DNA of 64,000 nucleotides, taken from assembly GCA_900169235.1 (NCBI GenBank), contig FWCC01000017.1:124001-188000 (forward strand). The letters run 5' to 3'. Numbering within the stretch: the first letter of the stretch is position 1; each line of letters opens with the position of its first letter. Shown piece after piece: positions 47,309 through 57,787 of the stretch. This DNA is from Zarea fungicola. Taxonomy: Eukaryota > Ascomycota > Sordariomycetes > Hypocreales > Cordycipitaceae. A program made the translations under genes and the position numbers. A model generated the notes under the pieces. That model did no database searches. It was not told the origin of the DNA and was given only the letters and a program-made list of their open reading frames with translations.

Positions 47309-48446
47309 TTAAGCGCCCTCGCGCAAGTCACTCAACTTGTCCGCATAAAACGACGGGACCGCCGGCGCATCCTCGGCCTGCCAGTCCGCCTTGGAATTAA
47401 TACCCGTCAGCACATGCAGCGTGCCACCCAGCCGTCCCTCGACGCCAAACTTGATGTCCGTGTTGAGCCGGTCGCCCACCATGCACGTCCGGGCGCGGTC
47501 GAGCTGGAACTTGCCCTCGATGGCGTCCATCATGGCCTGGCTCGGCTTCCCCAGTGCCAGCGGCTCCCTCCCCACGGCGCGCTCCAGCGCCGCCACGCAG
47601 GAGCCCGCGCCCAGGAAGACGCCGTGGTCGCGCGGCACCGTCGAGTCCACGTTGGTCGCGAGGAACAGGGCGCCCCGGCGCACGTACTGCAGGCCGTGCG
47701 CGAGCTTGAGGTAGTTGATGTGAAAGTCCAGGCCGCACAGCACGACGCCCACCTCGGGGTCGAGCAGGCTGCCGTCGGCGAGGCCGGCAAAGTCGGCGGG
47801 CGCCATGTCGCGGTGGAAGCGGGCGTCGGTGCCGCCGAGGAACGGAATGTTCTCGGCGGCGAGCTCCTTTTCGATGCCCGCCTCGCCGAGGACGAACACC
47901 TTGTTCTTGCCGGCGGGAAGCTTGAGGATGCGCGCAATGTAGACCGCGGCTGAGTAGGAGGAGCCAAAGACGTCGTCGTCGCTGGCGGCGATGCCCATGG
48001 TCTCGAGCTTCTTGACGTAGTCTTGGCGGGACTTTGTGGAGTTGTTGGTGACGAAGACGATTCTCTTGCCTGTTGATTTTTGGTTTTTGTCGTTGTGTTG
48101 GTAAACTATATTCTACTGGTTTCAAGTTTTTTTATGGGAGTTGTTACCTTTTGAACGCAGCATCAGGAGAGTTTCTGGAACTCCTTCATAGACATGATCA
48201 CCATTCCACAAAACACCTATATTCAAAGCAATCAGTCAACGCTTCTTGTCCGTCGGGTTGGAGTAGGCGTGGCAAACATACCGTCACAATCAAATAGAAA
48301 TGTCTATTTTTATCGCCATCACATTGCCCAATTAGCAATTTGCGAATTCGTGAGCCTGTTTAGTCAAAATGACTCACATCAAACTTGTCGAGAAACTCCT
48401 TGATGCCAGCACCATCACCGGTGAGATATTTCGGTACCGTAGCCAT
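47309..48446 (-). CDS. pho13: HAD-family 4-nitrophenylphosphatase / phosphoglycolate phosphatase (Pho13 type)
   Basis: Four exons, 48446..48378, 48303..48282, 48216..48148 and 48069..47309, give 306 residues, the normal length. HAD motif I is FLFDCDGVLW; the nucleophile Asp28 and acid Asp30 are encoded on the 22-nt second exon. Motif II is VFVTNNSTKSR, with the next part LETMGIAASDDDVFGSSYSAA. The late motif CMVGDRLNTDIKFG supplies the metal-binding aspartates. The cap between them is of the C2 type. In yeast and mammals this cytosolic enzyme removes toxic metabolic side products such as 2-phosphoglycolate and 4-phosphoerythronate. The last exon is strongly GC-biased at third positions. It is convergent with the DUF1295 gene, with only 239 bp between stops. 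Confidence 0.93.
48282..48303 (-). other. 22-nt micro-exon carrying the HAD catalytic motif
   Basis: It encodes TFLFDCD plus the first base of Gly31, with AG before it (ATAG) and GTATGT after it. The flanking introns are 74 and 65 nt. Skipping it would remove both catalytic aspartates and shift the frame. Confidence 0.8.
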
Positions 48447-48952
48447 GATTGTTGGTTTATTTGCTGCAGAGTCTGGAGAGACAGTAACAAGCAGTCTGGT
48501 TTTTGTTTTCAAGGGCAATAAATAGAGTGCTGCTGTAAGATGCCGTCGGTTAAATCGGTTAGAGCGGAAAGTGGTGAGACTGACTCTGTGTGAATATGAT
48601 TAGTCATGTACCACGAAGTCCGACTCAGTGTTGGTTGGAGGTTCACCAAATACTACCCACGCGGTAAGAACATGGGCTATATTTTTGTGTGGATATATGT
48701 CATTTATCATTTCCCCAAAGAAATCGCCTAAAAAATTGAGGATATATGGTGGAACGTACTCGCTTTGCGGCCTCAGTATTATTGGTTTGGTGTAGGGTAA
48801 CAACGTCTGCTGTTGTGATACATGAGATTGCCACTGACACCATGCACCAAAGATTCAGGCGTGCTGCATTTCAGAGCATGTAATTTTTTCGTACTGTTTA
48901 TAGGTAGATTGTCGTTCATGTGCTGTATGCTAAATGCTATGTGCTAATTAAA
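48447..48952. other. Intergenic, 506 bp
   Basis: Phosphatase upstream region and the 3' flank of the TAP-like hydrolase. AT-rich, no gene supported. Confidence 0.5.
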
Positions 48953-50893
48953 TCAGAATGGAAATCGTGACACATCAACTACAAAGCTTGAAGTCTTGCC
49001 ATCTTCCTCCGTCCACGGATCAAAGTCTGCCTGGCAAACTGTCTCCCGAGACGGCACCTTGCCAGTATCCATGTATTCGCGCGCGATCCCCGTCGTACAA
49101 TCGCTCTTGGCCGTGCCCAGCGCGCAATGACCCATGGACTCCTGCACCACCACGACGGCACCGGGGTGGCCCGCAGCCATCCTGCGCGCCGACGCCAGGG
49201 GCGTCACAGGGTCGAGGCGACTGGAGAGGAACAGCAGCGGTGCCGCGGGCTTCCCCTTCACAGGCTCCCCGTTGGGGGTTCTCTCAAAGTGCGGGGTCGT
49301 AAACGGCCCTTGGAAGGACCAGTTTCTGGGAAATGTAAACCCGGCGCAGGGCAGGCGAATCTTGGACCAGAAGCTGCCAAACGTCCTGGACGTCTCGGCC
49401 TGTCCGGCGATAAAGTCGCGCCACCACGACACACTCCGGCCCGACACATCCTCGCCGTCACTACAGCGCGTTGCAATGCTCGCCTCATTGACCGTGAGCT
49501 GCATGACCGGTACTGTGAGGCTGTCCTTGGTGCCGCACGCATCACGGAGGTGAGGGAACGCGCCGAGCTTGTCGAGAAGTGTCACAAACGTCGTCGAGTT
49601 GCCGGCCAGAAGATCAGCCAGCGCCGCCGCTAGTGGTTTGAACGAGGAGCGCGGACTGTAGTTTGTGATGGCAGCCGCGATTCGTACATCGGCGAGAGAG
49701 AGAGCCGTGAAGCCGCCGCCGGGCGTCATGACAGGGATGGGTGCGTCTGCGAGGGCTGAGATGAAGTCTTCTACCCGAGCGAGAATGTCAGCACCGGACT
49801 TGTCACCGGCCTGCGCGAGGCGGCAGTTGGATGGGCCGGCGGCGTGGCAGCCAGAGTAAAAGTGAGAGGTAATATTGTCAGCATCGACTGTGCTTGATAC
49901 CCAGCCCTGCGATGCGATAAGAGTTGCGATTAGTATATGATTATCAAAGAAGCAAAGAACCAGGTAAAGAAAGCAATGGCTTACAGGCCCAGATGAATAG
50001 TCCTTGGCATCAACCACACCGTCAAGGATCAGTCGACCAACACGCTCAGGAAACAGCGAAGCAAAGTAGTTTCCCAGGATGGTACCATACGAGTAGCCAA
50101 CGTACTGGAGGCGCGGCACATCGTCCGTAGATGCTCGCTTCTTAAGCTCCAGACGACGAGCGTCATCGTTCTGATCCTGTTTCTCAGAATCTCCAATCGT
50201 CTCCGACTTGAGGTGCTCGTCAATCTTGTCGATAATCTGAACCATGTCCCTCGCAACACTGGGTGTGCTCATAAAGCCCATAATCTCGGCCCCGGGAGTA
50301 CCTGCCGCATCTTCTGCCCGGCACTTTTGCAGGAAGCTCCTGTACATGCCCAAGATCCGCGGCACGGCCGCCGGGTCCGACCCATCCAGGATACCGATGC
50401 CACGCTCCTCGTACGCAAAGGCGTCGCGGGCCAGGTCGTTGTTCGGCAGGCAGTTGGCGCGGGGCCAGCTGTTCCCCACGCCGCGCGGGTCAAACGACAT
50501 GATCTCGTAGTGCTTCTTGCCGGGCTTGTCGAGGGTGTCCCGGAGCTTGCGTCCACCGCCACGGAGCTGGTCGACGCCGGAACCTCCTGGCCCGCCCGGG
50601 TTGGTGAGCACCGAGCCGCCAAAGCTCGGGTCGGAGGCAGGCACAACGGCGGGCAGGCGGATGACGGCGAGGACGGCGATGCGCGGGTCCGTCTTGTTTT
50701 GCCAGTCCATGGGCACAACCAAGCGCGCGCACTCGAAGCCGTCGTAGCATGCTCGGTAGGAGAGCGCAGTAGACGCCGGCAGCGAGTCCCAGTCAAAGCT
50801 TTCACTTGCACCAACATTGGCTGGCTGTTGACCCTCCGCCAGGGCGGAAAGGCTACCAAGCACCACGGCAGCAGAATTGATCGACCAATACAT
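48953..50893 (-). CDS. Secreted alpha/beta hydrolase with TAP-like C-terminal domain (peptidase S33 type)
   Basis: Two exons, 50893..49985 and 49906..48953, give 620 residues; the 78-nt intron (GTAAGC...TCGCAG) keeps frame if retained. There is a likely signal peptide at residues 1-21 (VVLGSLSALAEG). Alpha/beta-hydrolase features: oxyanion loop NPGGPGGSG (98-106), FDPRGVGNS (134-142), nucleophile Ser268 in GYSYG, Asp535 in SRLDPVTPL and His563 in ESMGHCALG. The last 120 residues match the TAP-like domain (PF08386) of Streptomyces tripeptidyl aminopeptidases. Several N-x-S/T sites are present. It probably releases N-terminal peptides or hydrolyses small esters outside the cell. Such annotations are often unproven, so the substrate is open. 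Confidence 0.92.
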   Translation of the reverse strand: MYWSINSAAVVLGSLSALAEGQQPANVGASESFDWDSLPASTALSYRACYDGFECARLVVPMDWQNKTDPRIAVLAVIRLPAVVPASDPSFGGSVLTNPGGPGGSGVDQLRGGGRKLRDTLDKPGKKHYEIMSFDPRGVGNSWPRANCLPNNDLARDAFAYEERGIGILDGSDPAAVPRILGMYRSFLQKCRAEDAAGTPGAEIMGFMSTPSVARDMVQIIDKIDEHLKSETIGDSEKQDQNDDARRLELKKRASTDDVPRLQYVGYSYGTILGNYFASLFPERVGRLILDGVVDAKDYSSGPVSHCFLYLVLCFFDNHILIATLIASQGWVSSTVDADNITSHFYSGCHAAGPSNCRLAQAGDKSGADILARVEDFISALADAPIPVMTPGGGFTALSLADVRIAAAITNYSPRSSFKPLAAALADLLAGNSTTFVTLLDKLGAFPHLRDACGTKDSLTVPVMQLTVNEASIATRCSDGEDVSGRSVSWWRDFIAGQAETSRTFGSFWSKIRLPCAGFTFPRNWSFQGPFTTPHFERTPNGEPVKGKPAAPLLFLSSRLDPVTPLASARRMAAGHPGAVVVVQESMGHCALGTAKSDCTTGIAREYMDTGKVPSRETVCQADFDPWTEEDGKTSSFVVDVSRFPF

Positions 50894-52229
50894 GTTGCGT
50901 CAGCGGTATGGCATAAGATGTCGATTGGTGAAGTGAATATTGCCGAGGGAACTATTTGTGAGACGCAATTTGTATTATCAGGCTGCGAAGGCGTTGATGG
51001 TGGCGTGGGGGTAGCATTGCCCTTGTCCGGCTGTAGCACCCGGCACTAACAAATTTGCAGACCATTTGGTTTCATCTTGTTATAGTCGGGCATTGCCAAA
51101 TGTGGTAGTAGAAAAGGACGATTAGATTCGATATAGCATCCATTCTTTGAATGCCACTCAGTGAGTGTAGATGCATGAAGAAGACTGCTTGTCTCAGATG
51201 GCGTACAAGGTAAGATGGTGGCGGAGATGGTGCTGATGGTTAAGTTCATACGGGTCTTACTAGCGCTGTACTTAACAAGACCAATGCACCATTAACTGGG
51301 TAACAACTTATAAGCCTGTAAAATTCTTGATGTAGATTTTGTAATTTTGGATTTGCTATCGAGTAAAGCAGCTTTATCTACTACAAGTTACTACAGCCCT
51401 CAAGTGATTTCTTAAACCATTTTTGTCTTTGTAGGTCTCTGCTGAGATCTGGAATCATTGCAGATGGGAAATTATCCAAGTAAAGCAGCAGTGATAGTGA
51501 GAGAGTAGCCCAAAGGATGAAACGCACATATCAGAGCAAGGCAAGTATCTGCTCGGGCTTTTGCCTGTCTTTTCGTCTCGGCTCCGTCTGGCACGGCCAG
51601 TATCCCCGGTGCCTCCCTGCTTTTAGTGGCGCCCAGGCCAGCTCCCACAGCCCATTCCCAAGATTGAGTTCAACCAGCAACTCCGCCACTTCTCCTCGCG
51701 CTGTGGGCGGGAGCGTATTCGTATGCCGTGGAATCCCAGCATGCCCCACCAATCTTAGCGTGTCGTACTCGCATTCAATGACATGCAAACACTTTTTATT
51801 TTAGTTGCCAACCATGAATAAGATCACTGTAGAGGAAAAGGACAAAATCAAAATATGTACTATTAATTCTGCATTGAATAAACTTGCAGCTTGTTTTGCC
51901 AAACTTTTGAAACTGTCAATCATTCTCTCCATGCATTTTTGCGCTGAAAGGAGATACCCGAGCCCAGGCCTTGTTCGTATATCCTGGGCGGATTCTGCGC
52001 CCTGTCATGGCGGGGTTCCAAAAATAGGGGCGCTTGTAGTTGAAGGTCCTAGACCCTGCTAGGAGGAAACCAGAGCAAAAAAAAAAAAAAAAAGACAGCG
52101 CTGTCCTTCGGCCTTGTCTAATTAAAATAAAATATGACACCCATCAATACCCATCAATGTTGAACCAAAAAAAACACAATGCTCGTAAAATCAAGTGATA
52201 ATGCTCCCGGATGACGTATGCTTTTGCAG
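50894..52229. other. Intergenic, 1.3 kb
   Basis: Upstream of the hydrolase and downstream of erg3. The frames have no recognisable content. An A18 run lies at 52077-52094, near the erg3 3' end. Confidence 0.5.
52077..52094. repeat. A18 homopolymer
   Basis: Eighteen consecutive A; on the minus strand a T-run about 135 nt past the erg3 stop, plausibly in its 3' UTR or terminator. Confidence 0.8.
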
Positions 52230-53234
52230 TTAATCGGACTTGTTCTTCTGGGGAATCGGGTTGCCCTTTTCGTCAATGAGACCCTTCTCACGCATCACCT
52301 TTAGTGCGTCATGGATAGGGTCAAGGTCCGGTCGAGGTTCGCGGTGCGAGTCAAAGTAGTTGTCGGCCCAGGTGAAGTACTGGCCGTAGTTGCAGGTAAA
52401 GTACATGTGGTGCAAGGTGTGGTGAGCCGGGCTGTTGATGAACTTTTCAGACCAGGTGCCGCTAATCATGTCACCGTCGTGGATGAAGATGGTCCAGAGC
52501 TGCACGAGAATGAAGAGCACGGCGTAGAGGTACTTTTGCATCGGGCAGATGAAGACAAAGATGTGATATGGTGTGGATTGCAAGAATCCATCCAGAGGGT
52601 GGAAAGCAATAGCAGCCCAAGGTGTAGGAACAATCCACTTGTGATGAGGCTTGTGGACATATTTGTAAATACTAGGGTGATGCTCCAGTCTGTGAATCCA
52701 GTAGATGAAGAAGTCGTTGAAGACCATGTAGAGCAGAGTCGAGATGAAGATCCAAGACCAGCCGTACTCTTCGACATGTGTATATAGCTTGCTGTGACCG
52801 CGAACCTCGGCGAGGAAAAAGGGCAGACTGAAGAGATCGATAAAGGGAATGGCCCAGAGTGAGCAGAGGATCTCTTGACGAATCTGGTTCTTGAGGAATC
52901 GCGGATGATACTCCAGTCGACGATCAAACACCAAGTAGTATGAAAAGGCGGCAAAGATGAAGTAAATGGCCGCGGCGCCAAAGCCCGCGACAAACAGAAT
53001 CGAGGCGCATTGGCGTCGGATATCGTCGCGTGGTAGAGAAGAGACGACGCATGAGCTGAGGGCGGCCGAGGCGTCCTTTGCGGTGGCGTTGTGAGCAGCA
53101 GCCGCGCTCAGCAACCCAGAGGTCGTCCAGGAGGCGCTAGAGACGGCGTCGCACGCAACAGTTGGGCCTGGGAAGAAATAGGCGTACGCCTTGTCGAACA
53201 GGAGAGGATTGAGGATTTCGAGGGCGGTATCCAT
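52230..53234 (-). CDS. erg3: Delta-7-sterol C5(6)-desaturase (ERG3)
   Basis: Intronless, 334 residues. The fatty acid hydroxylase/sterol desaturase domain has all three histidine boxes: HRLEHH (181-186), HKPHHK (194-199) and HHTLHH (271-276). These bind the di-iron centre. About four membrane segments are visible (about 77-101, 123-142, 158-180, 222-251). It adds the C5-C6 double bond of episterol in ergosterol synthesis in the endoplasmic reticulum. The C-terminus (PQKNKSD) is lysine-rich, but not a canonical KKxx signal. The ATG at 53234 begins MDTALEILNPLLFDKAYAYF, as in other fungal Erg3. Many Sordariomycetes carry more than one erg3 copy, so paralogues may exist elsewhere. Confidence 0.97.
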   Translation of the reverse strand: MDTALEILNPLLFDKAYAYFFPGPTVACDAVSSASWTTSGLLSAAAAHNATAKDASAALSSCVVSSLPRDDIRRQCASILFVAGFGAAAIYFIFAAFSYYLVFDRRLEYHPRFLKNQIRQEILCSLWAIPFIDLFSLPFFLAEVRGHSKLYTHVEEYGWSWIFISTLLYMVFNDFFIYWIHRLEHHPSIYKYVHKPHHKWIVPTPWAAIAFHPLDGFLQSTPYHIFVFICPMQKYLYAVLFILVQLWTIFIHDGDMISGTWSEKFINSPAHHTLHHMYFTCNYGQYFTWADNYFDSHREPRPDLDPIHDALKVMREKGLIDEKGNPIPQKNKSD

Positions 53235-54676
53235 CTTTGCGCGACTGTGGGTGCGTTGAGCACGGCAAGGGACAGGCTACCAAAAGACAACAGTTTCGTT
53301 ATGAAATGATTGACAAGACGGGTATGAAGGAGGAGAATGAAAATGTCTGGCGTCCTTTGGTTTGATAAGATGCAACTCATTTCCTTTTTGACTAAGCCGG
53401 TGGACGGTCCACCTGCCCTACTTGAGAACACCGACCCGCCCGCCTGTTAGTCCACGGCTCTGGCGAATGCCGACTTGGGTCAAGTCATGCCACTTTGGCC
53501 TGCCGATGTGCCCTTCCGTAGCCCCCGGTAACCACAGTGCGCGATCTTTTGGGTTGGCACTATGCAATGTGGCGTGTGTTGTGCCTGGATAGTGGAAAAG
53601 ACCGACCCATTCTCGGTCGGCCGATACGCGTGTTATTTACCGGTACAGATATGACTGCAATCTCGCACAGCCGCTTTTTGGATGTTTCTACAAGAGTCCG
53701 TTGTATTATACATTGCAGCATGCATTTATTTTTTGGCCAATAATCATTGAACCATGATCAGCAAAGCGTGACTAGGCGGCCTATTGGTGCGGCTCTACTA
53801 CCGCCCTTACACTAACACCACTTTGGTCATCGCGAACCACCAATTCGAAAACGAAAACAAAAAAAAAAAAGTACGTACAGCACCCGGTGTTCGCTGGTCG
53901 TCACCGACCCAACTACTAATCTGGCGCTCAAGTGGTTATCGCTCGGAGATCGGACGGGATCCAGATTGGTCACTCGGCTATGGCCGTACATGCTGATAGA
54001 GGGTACAAAAGTGGTTTATAGATGCTACGAAACCGAATCAGGGCCTTCGTCGTTGAGGTGATCTAATCTGAGCCAACACAATGGCCCGTAATCACCTGCC
54101 AAGAATTCTAATGTAAACCAGTGTTTCGGAATCTCAATGTCAAAAGTAATAACTGTATACTTTTCCCAAGATTTCACGGCCAACAGCTCTTGCACAAGCC
54201 GAATGGGATTCAAATCAACACACACCGCCCACTACTGCCGGACTCCCGATTATTTCACACTATTCAGAAATTTCGTGCTCACTTCTGCAGCATGCTCGGC
54301 CGTACTAAGCTTCCATCCCACGTGTTGGACAGCTAACCTCACTCTTGACAATGCTTCGCTTGCCTATTCAGATTCATGGCCCTACCGGAAGCATGGAGCT
54401 TGCTTCCTATTGAATGAAACGCCAAACGTGCTCACACTGGTCATGCGGGCGCTATCAACTCAGATTTAATGTGCTCAGCAGTTCACTTCTCATTCAGAAT
54501 ACAAACGAGACGGCTATATAAAGTGATCTTCAAGCAGTTATCCAACCGTCCTCTCCCAAACCATCACAAGGCATCACAAGGCATCGCCTACATAAATAGC
54601 CTCCATCTACGCTTCAACGAGCTCTTCCAACTCTCAGACTGTCTTGAAACCTGATACCGACATCGACTCAACAAGT
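53235..54676. other. Intergenic, 1.4 kb
   Basis: Divergent region between erg3 and the Cys-rich gene. No coding sequence is supported. A TATA box at 54515-54522 belongs to the right-hand gene. Confidence 0.55.
54515..54522 (+). promoter_or_regulatory. TATA box
   Basis: TATATAAA, 155 bp upstream of the Cys-rich protein's ATG at 54677. Confidence 0.5.
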
Positions 54677-55236
54677 ATGTACTTCTCAACCAAGGTCGTC
54701 TATGGTTGTGGTTGTGAGGTCTTCGACGGCGAATCCTCCCCACCCTTCCGCCTTGTCGACGATACCGGAGTTTCCTTACTCTGTGGCCCTTTCAATCTCC
54801 CCCTCTTAGAGGTTAGGAGAGGGGACCCATGCTACCGGCTCGGGTGCCCGCAGCAGGAACCCTTTGAACCCTGGGTGTGCTGCAACTGCGAGCATGGCCC
54901 CAACATCGAGAGCTTCCAGTGCATGTTCAAGATCTGGAAGGAGCCAGTGACTACCCCGGAGCCTGACTTCTTCAGCCCTTGCTGCCACCTCAGGTGTGAC
55001 AAGTGCGTCTCGCTTGCGTAAGTTACCCAATCTCTTAACATGGTCTTGTCAAGAGTACGAGGAAAGACTAACAACCAACGTGCCCGATGTATAGCGAGCT
55101 CGAGGCCGCCATCGAAGAGAGAGCACAGGCACGAAAGAAGGAACAGGAAGCTGCAAGCAAGGCCAAGGGCAAGGCTAAGGCAGTGCCCAAGGTGGCTCCC
55201 AAGGCAGCTCCCAAGAAGAAGGTTACCAGAAAGTGA
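54677..55236 (+). CDS. Small Cys-rich protein with a lysine/alanine-rich tail (unknown function)
   Basis: Two exons, 54677..55017 and 55095..55236 (77-nt intron GTAAGT...TATAG), give 160 residues. The first 113 residues hold 13 cysteines (11, 13, 36, 52, 57, 68, 69, 71, 82, 102, 103, 107, 110) in pairs such as CGC, VCCNCEHG and CCHLRCDKC, suggesting bound zinc. There is no signal peptide, so it is unlikely to be a secreted disulfide protein. The second exon adds a charged helix (ELEAAIEERAQARKKEQEAA) and a KAKGKAKAVPK/APKKK tail like histone H1 or ribosomal tails, consistent with nucleic-acid binding. I do not recognise a family. A TATA box and a pyrimidine-rich leader support real expression. 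The frame continues upstream without an ATG. Confidence 0.72.
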
Positions 55237-56410
55237 GCTGCATCATTTTGAATCTCTCACTGCAAAACTTGGTTGGAAGGCTATTAGGCTGTCATTATCG
55301 ACTGGAGGGCATCGTTGGGCATTGAACATTAGGTGAATTCGAAGATGTGTAGTTTCTTTCTGCTCCGGCAGATTCAAGCTCATTAGGAAGTGAAAGTATT
55401 GGCCCTTGACTCTCAACGTCCAAATCATAAACGTAGCATTCAACTATAACGTGAGAAAGATACGAATAAACAAGCCCACAAAGTGATTTGTCTACTACTC
55501 GCTTCGTGTGTCAAGTCACCGAGTCGCAGAACAGGAAAACAGGAAAACAGGAAAACCGCTCGCTCTTTCGTCAATACTTGCTGCGGAATTATCTGGTCAC
55601 ATATGATAAACAGTTCCATCTCATCTTCATACCTCGATGGGCGGAAGAAGCACACATTCTCTATTAGCTGACTGCAGCCGAGACCTGTTTCTGAAGCCGT
55701 CGAAAGAGGAATGCAGAAAATCTAGACTTGACTCTGATAATAACTGTTGCCAGAAACAGTGATACTGCTACAAAGTGTCCGAGAACCGAGCGGAGTACGT
55801 CTTATCCTCCACTTGTTTCGCTTTGTTACTTTCTTTGTGGCTAGTTGGAGAACGGCCCGACTGCAGCTAAATATTCGCGGGCAGTGGCATTTCTCAGAGA
55901 TGTTGTTACTGAGACTGCACCATCCCGAAGAAGGCGCCAAGTCATCTTAACTATTTTAATATTGGACTAATCTCGCTGAAAGCAGATCCATATTCCAACT
56001 ATTAATAACTATATGAGGATAAAGGATGGTATGAGAGGTTAATAGATTAATGTATTTAACAACTGTGTAGCTAATATCTTACCCCTTATTCTTAAGCAAT
56101 CCGAAAACTTATATAAAGAGAGAAGTATCCAATTAGAGCCTAGAATTGTCTATTCCTTTTAGCAGGGAATGTCGATGCGCAGGTGGCTTTGCTGCCCAAT
56201 GCTCCCACTGTTGCACAAACCTATAGTGGATGTAGCACTATAAACATCATGGCATTTGCATCTCCATGCAGTAACTTCAGCCTTCCACAACTACGACTCT
56301 GCGCTGAAAAGTCTTCACTCTCATCGTGCATCCTGTATCTACCTAAGTAGTTACATGGACCTCAAATCACAATCTTACGCCTTTAATATCCAGCGCCGTC
56401 TCACCCTGTT
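55237..56410. other. Intergenic, 1.2 kb with an AT-rich stretch
   Basis: No supportable gene. An 8-bp tandem repeat lies at 55531-55554. About 55950-56150 is markedly AT-rich compared with its surroundings, possibly an old mutated repeat. Confidence 0.5.
55531..55554. repeat. 8-bp tandem repeat
   Basis: Unit ACAGGAAA, three perfect copies, non-coding. Confidence 0.85.
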
Positions 56411-57787
56411 ATGGCGACGACGCCACCGCCCTTCACAGAAGTTGTGGATGATGTCTTCTACCTAATCCTGGAACATCTGACTACTGAAGATATTCTAGCC
56501 CTCTCTAGCAGCTGCAAAAGGTTAAACTTTAGGCTAGACCCGTATCTATTTCGAGATGCGTACAACTGTGACAGGGCTCTGCGGTGGGCATGTTGCAAAG
56601 ACTTGCCGAATCTGGTCCGCAAAGCGGTGGCCTGCGGTGCAAACGTCTCCGCGCCAGCTCGCAAAGTAAAAAGGTACTCTTGGGACACGATGGTGTATCG
56701 GACACTGTCCCTGCGAATTGCTGCCAAATACAGGAGCCTAGATGCATTCGATACGCTGCTCGAACTAGGCGCCATCGTCAATGTGCAGCTTCCCCGATCA
56801 GCAAAAGATAACCTGTACGAGTATCTACATCTCGCTGATGAAGTCGAGTCGCTTGCCAGAGTCCTGACAAAGAAAAAGCATGCTCCGCTTCTCCAAGCGT
56901 TTCTCAAGTCTGAAGCCGCGAGAGACGTGCCAGCAATCGGCGGGGTTGCTTTTCTGGATCAATGTCTTTTGAACGCGCTTCGATCAGGCCAACCGTCCGA
57001 GGCGATAGAAAGCTTGCTTCTTCACGGTGCAAGCGCGGAAAGACTACAGGGCTACCGGGGGAACAACCCATGCCCGCTGGCGCTGGCTCTAATCTGGAAT
57101 CAGCCCACCATGGATTTGCTATGCCAATTTGGCGCCACACTGGAGGGAAAGACGATATCAAGAAATCTGGGCCAGAAATGGTTTCACATCCCCATCTTTG
57201 CGGCTGCACGCCAAATGCACGAGCATGGTGTCAGTGTGGTGCAGAAGCTCCTCGACTCCGGCATCAAGGTCAATCTTTGCGCCGACGTCTCGGTGCGTGG
57301 CGGCAGACGTAAGCCCCTCTCGCTGGACGATGAACGCCAGATGCAAGAATCAGACAAGCAGACCAACATGTATAGCAGCAGCGCTCCGATGCCAGTGTAC
57401 ATTTATCTGGATTCCATCACATCCTGGGAGGCCAACCAGCCGCTCTCGCCGACCGAAGGCCTCAAGTTTTGGCTGCGAAACGGCCTCGTGATAAGATCTG
57501 GGCTGCCAGAGCACCAATATGGGCCCCAATGCCGTTGCGTGAAGCAAAAGTCTGCACAGTTGGATGCCTTCCTTACGGCGAAATGGAGCGTGGATACATA
57601 TAAGCATGACGAATACTTTCACATTTTTGATATGCTCACGGAACCACTTCTGAACAAAGATACGATTCCAGAGACTGGAACGAGAAAATGCATCAACGGA
57701 GATCCTATTCCAGCTTCAGCCGCCAAGCGACATAGCTTCATCTGTAACAAGCAGATGCAAAGGCTGATTGAGGCGGAAGCCACTTGA
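56411..57787 (+). CDS. F-box protein with degenerate ankyrin-like repeats (unknown target)
   Basis: One exon, 458 residues from ATGGCGACG. Residues about 11-50 (VDDVFYLILEHLTTEDILAL, SSSCKRLNFRLDPYLFRD) fit an F-box. The rest shows ankyrin-like helical pairs: ALRWACCKDLPNLVRKAVAC-GANV, LRIAAKYRSLDAFDTLLELGA, CLLNALRSGQPSEAIESLLLHGA and ALALIWNQPTMDLLCQFGA, then a C-terminal part of no recognisable type. The pattern suggests a Skp1-Cul1 ubiquitin-ligase substrate receptor. Such genes are numerous, fast-evolving and often lineage-specific in ascomycetes. No substrate can be inferred. Confidence 0.78.
   Translation: MATTPPPFTEVVDDVFYLILEHLTTEDILALSSSCKRLNFRLDPYLFRDAYNCDRALRWACCKDLPNLVRKAVACGANVSAPARKVKRYSWDTMVYRTLSLRIAAKYRSLDAFDTLLELGAIVNVQLPRSAKDNLYEYLHLADEVESLARVLTKKKHAPLLQAFLKSEAARDVPAIGGVAFLDQCLLNALRSGQPSEAIESLLLHGASAERLQGYRGNNPCPLALALIWNQPTMDLLCQFGATLEGKTISRNLGQKWFHIPIFAAARQMHEHGVSVVQKLLDSGIKVNLCADVSVRGGRRKPLSLDDERQMQESDKQTNMYSSSAPMPVYIYLDSITSWEANQPLSPTEGLKFWLRNGLVIRSGLPEHQYGPQCRCVKQKSAQLDAFLTAKWSVDTYKHDEYFHIFDMLTEPLLNKDTIPETGTRKCINGDPIPASAAKRHSFICNKQMQRLIEAEAT

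Noticed and set aside
47397..48125. 242-residue minus-strand frame and 179-residue plus-strand frame over the HAD phosphatase
   Set aside because: Arg/Pro-rich shadow frames caused by strong GC3 bias. The phosphatase frame has the family motifs.
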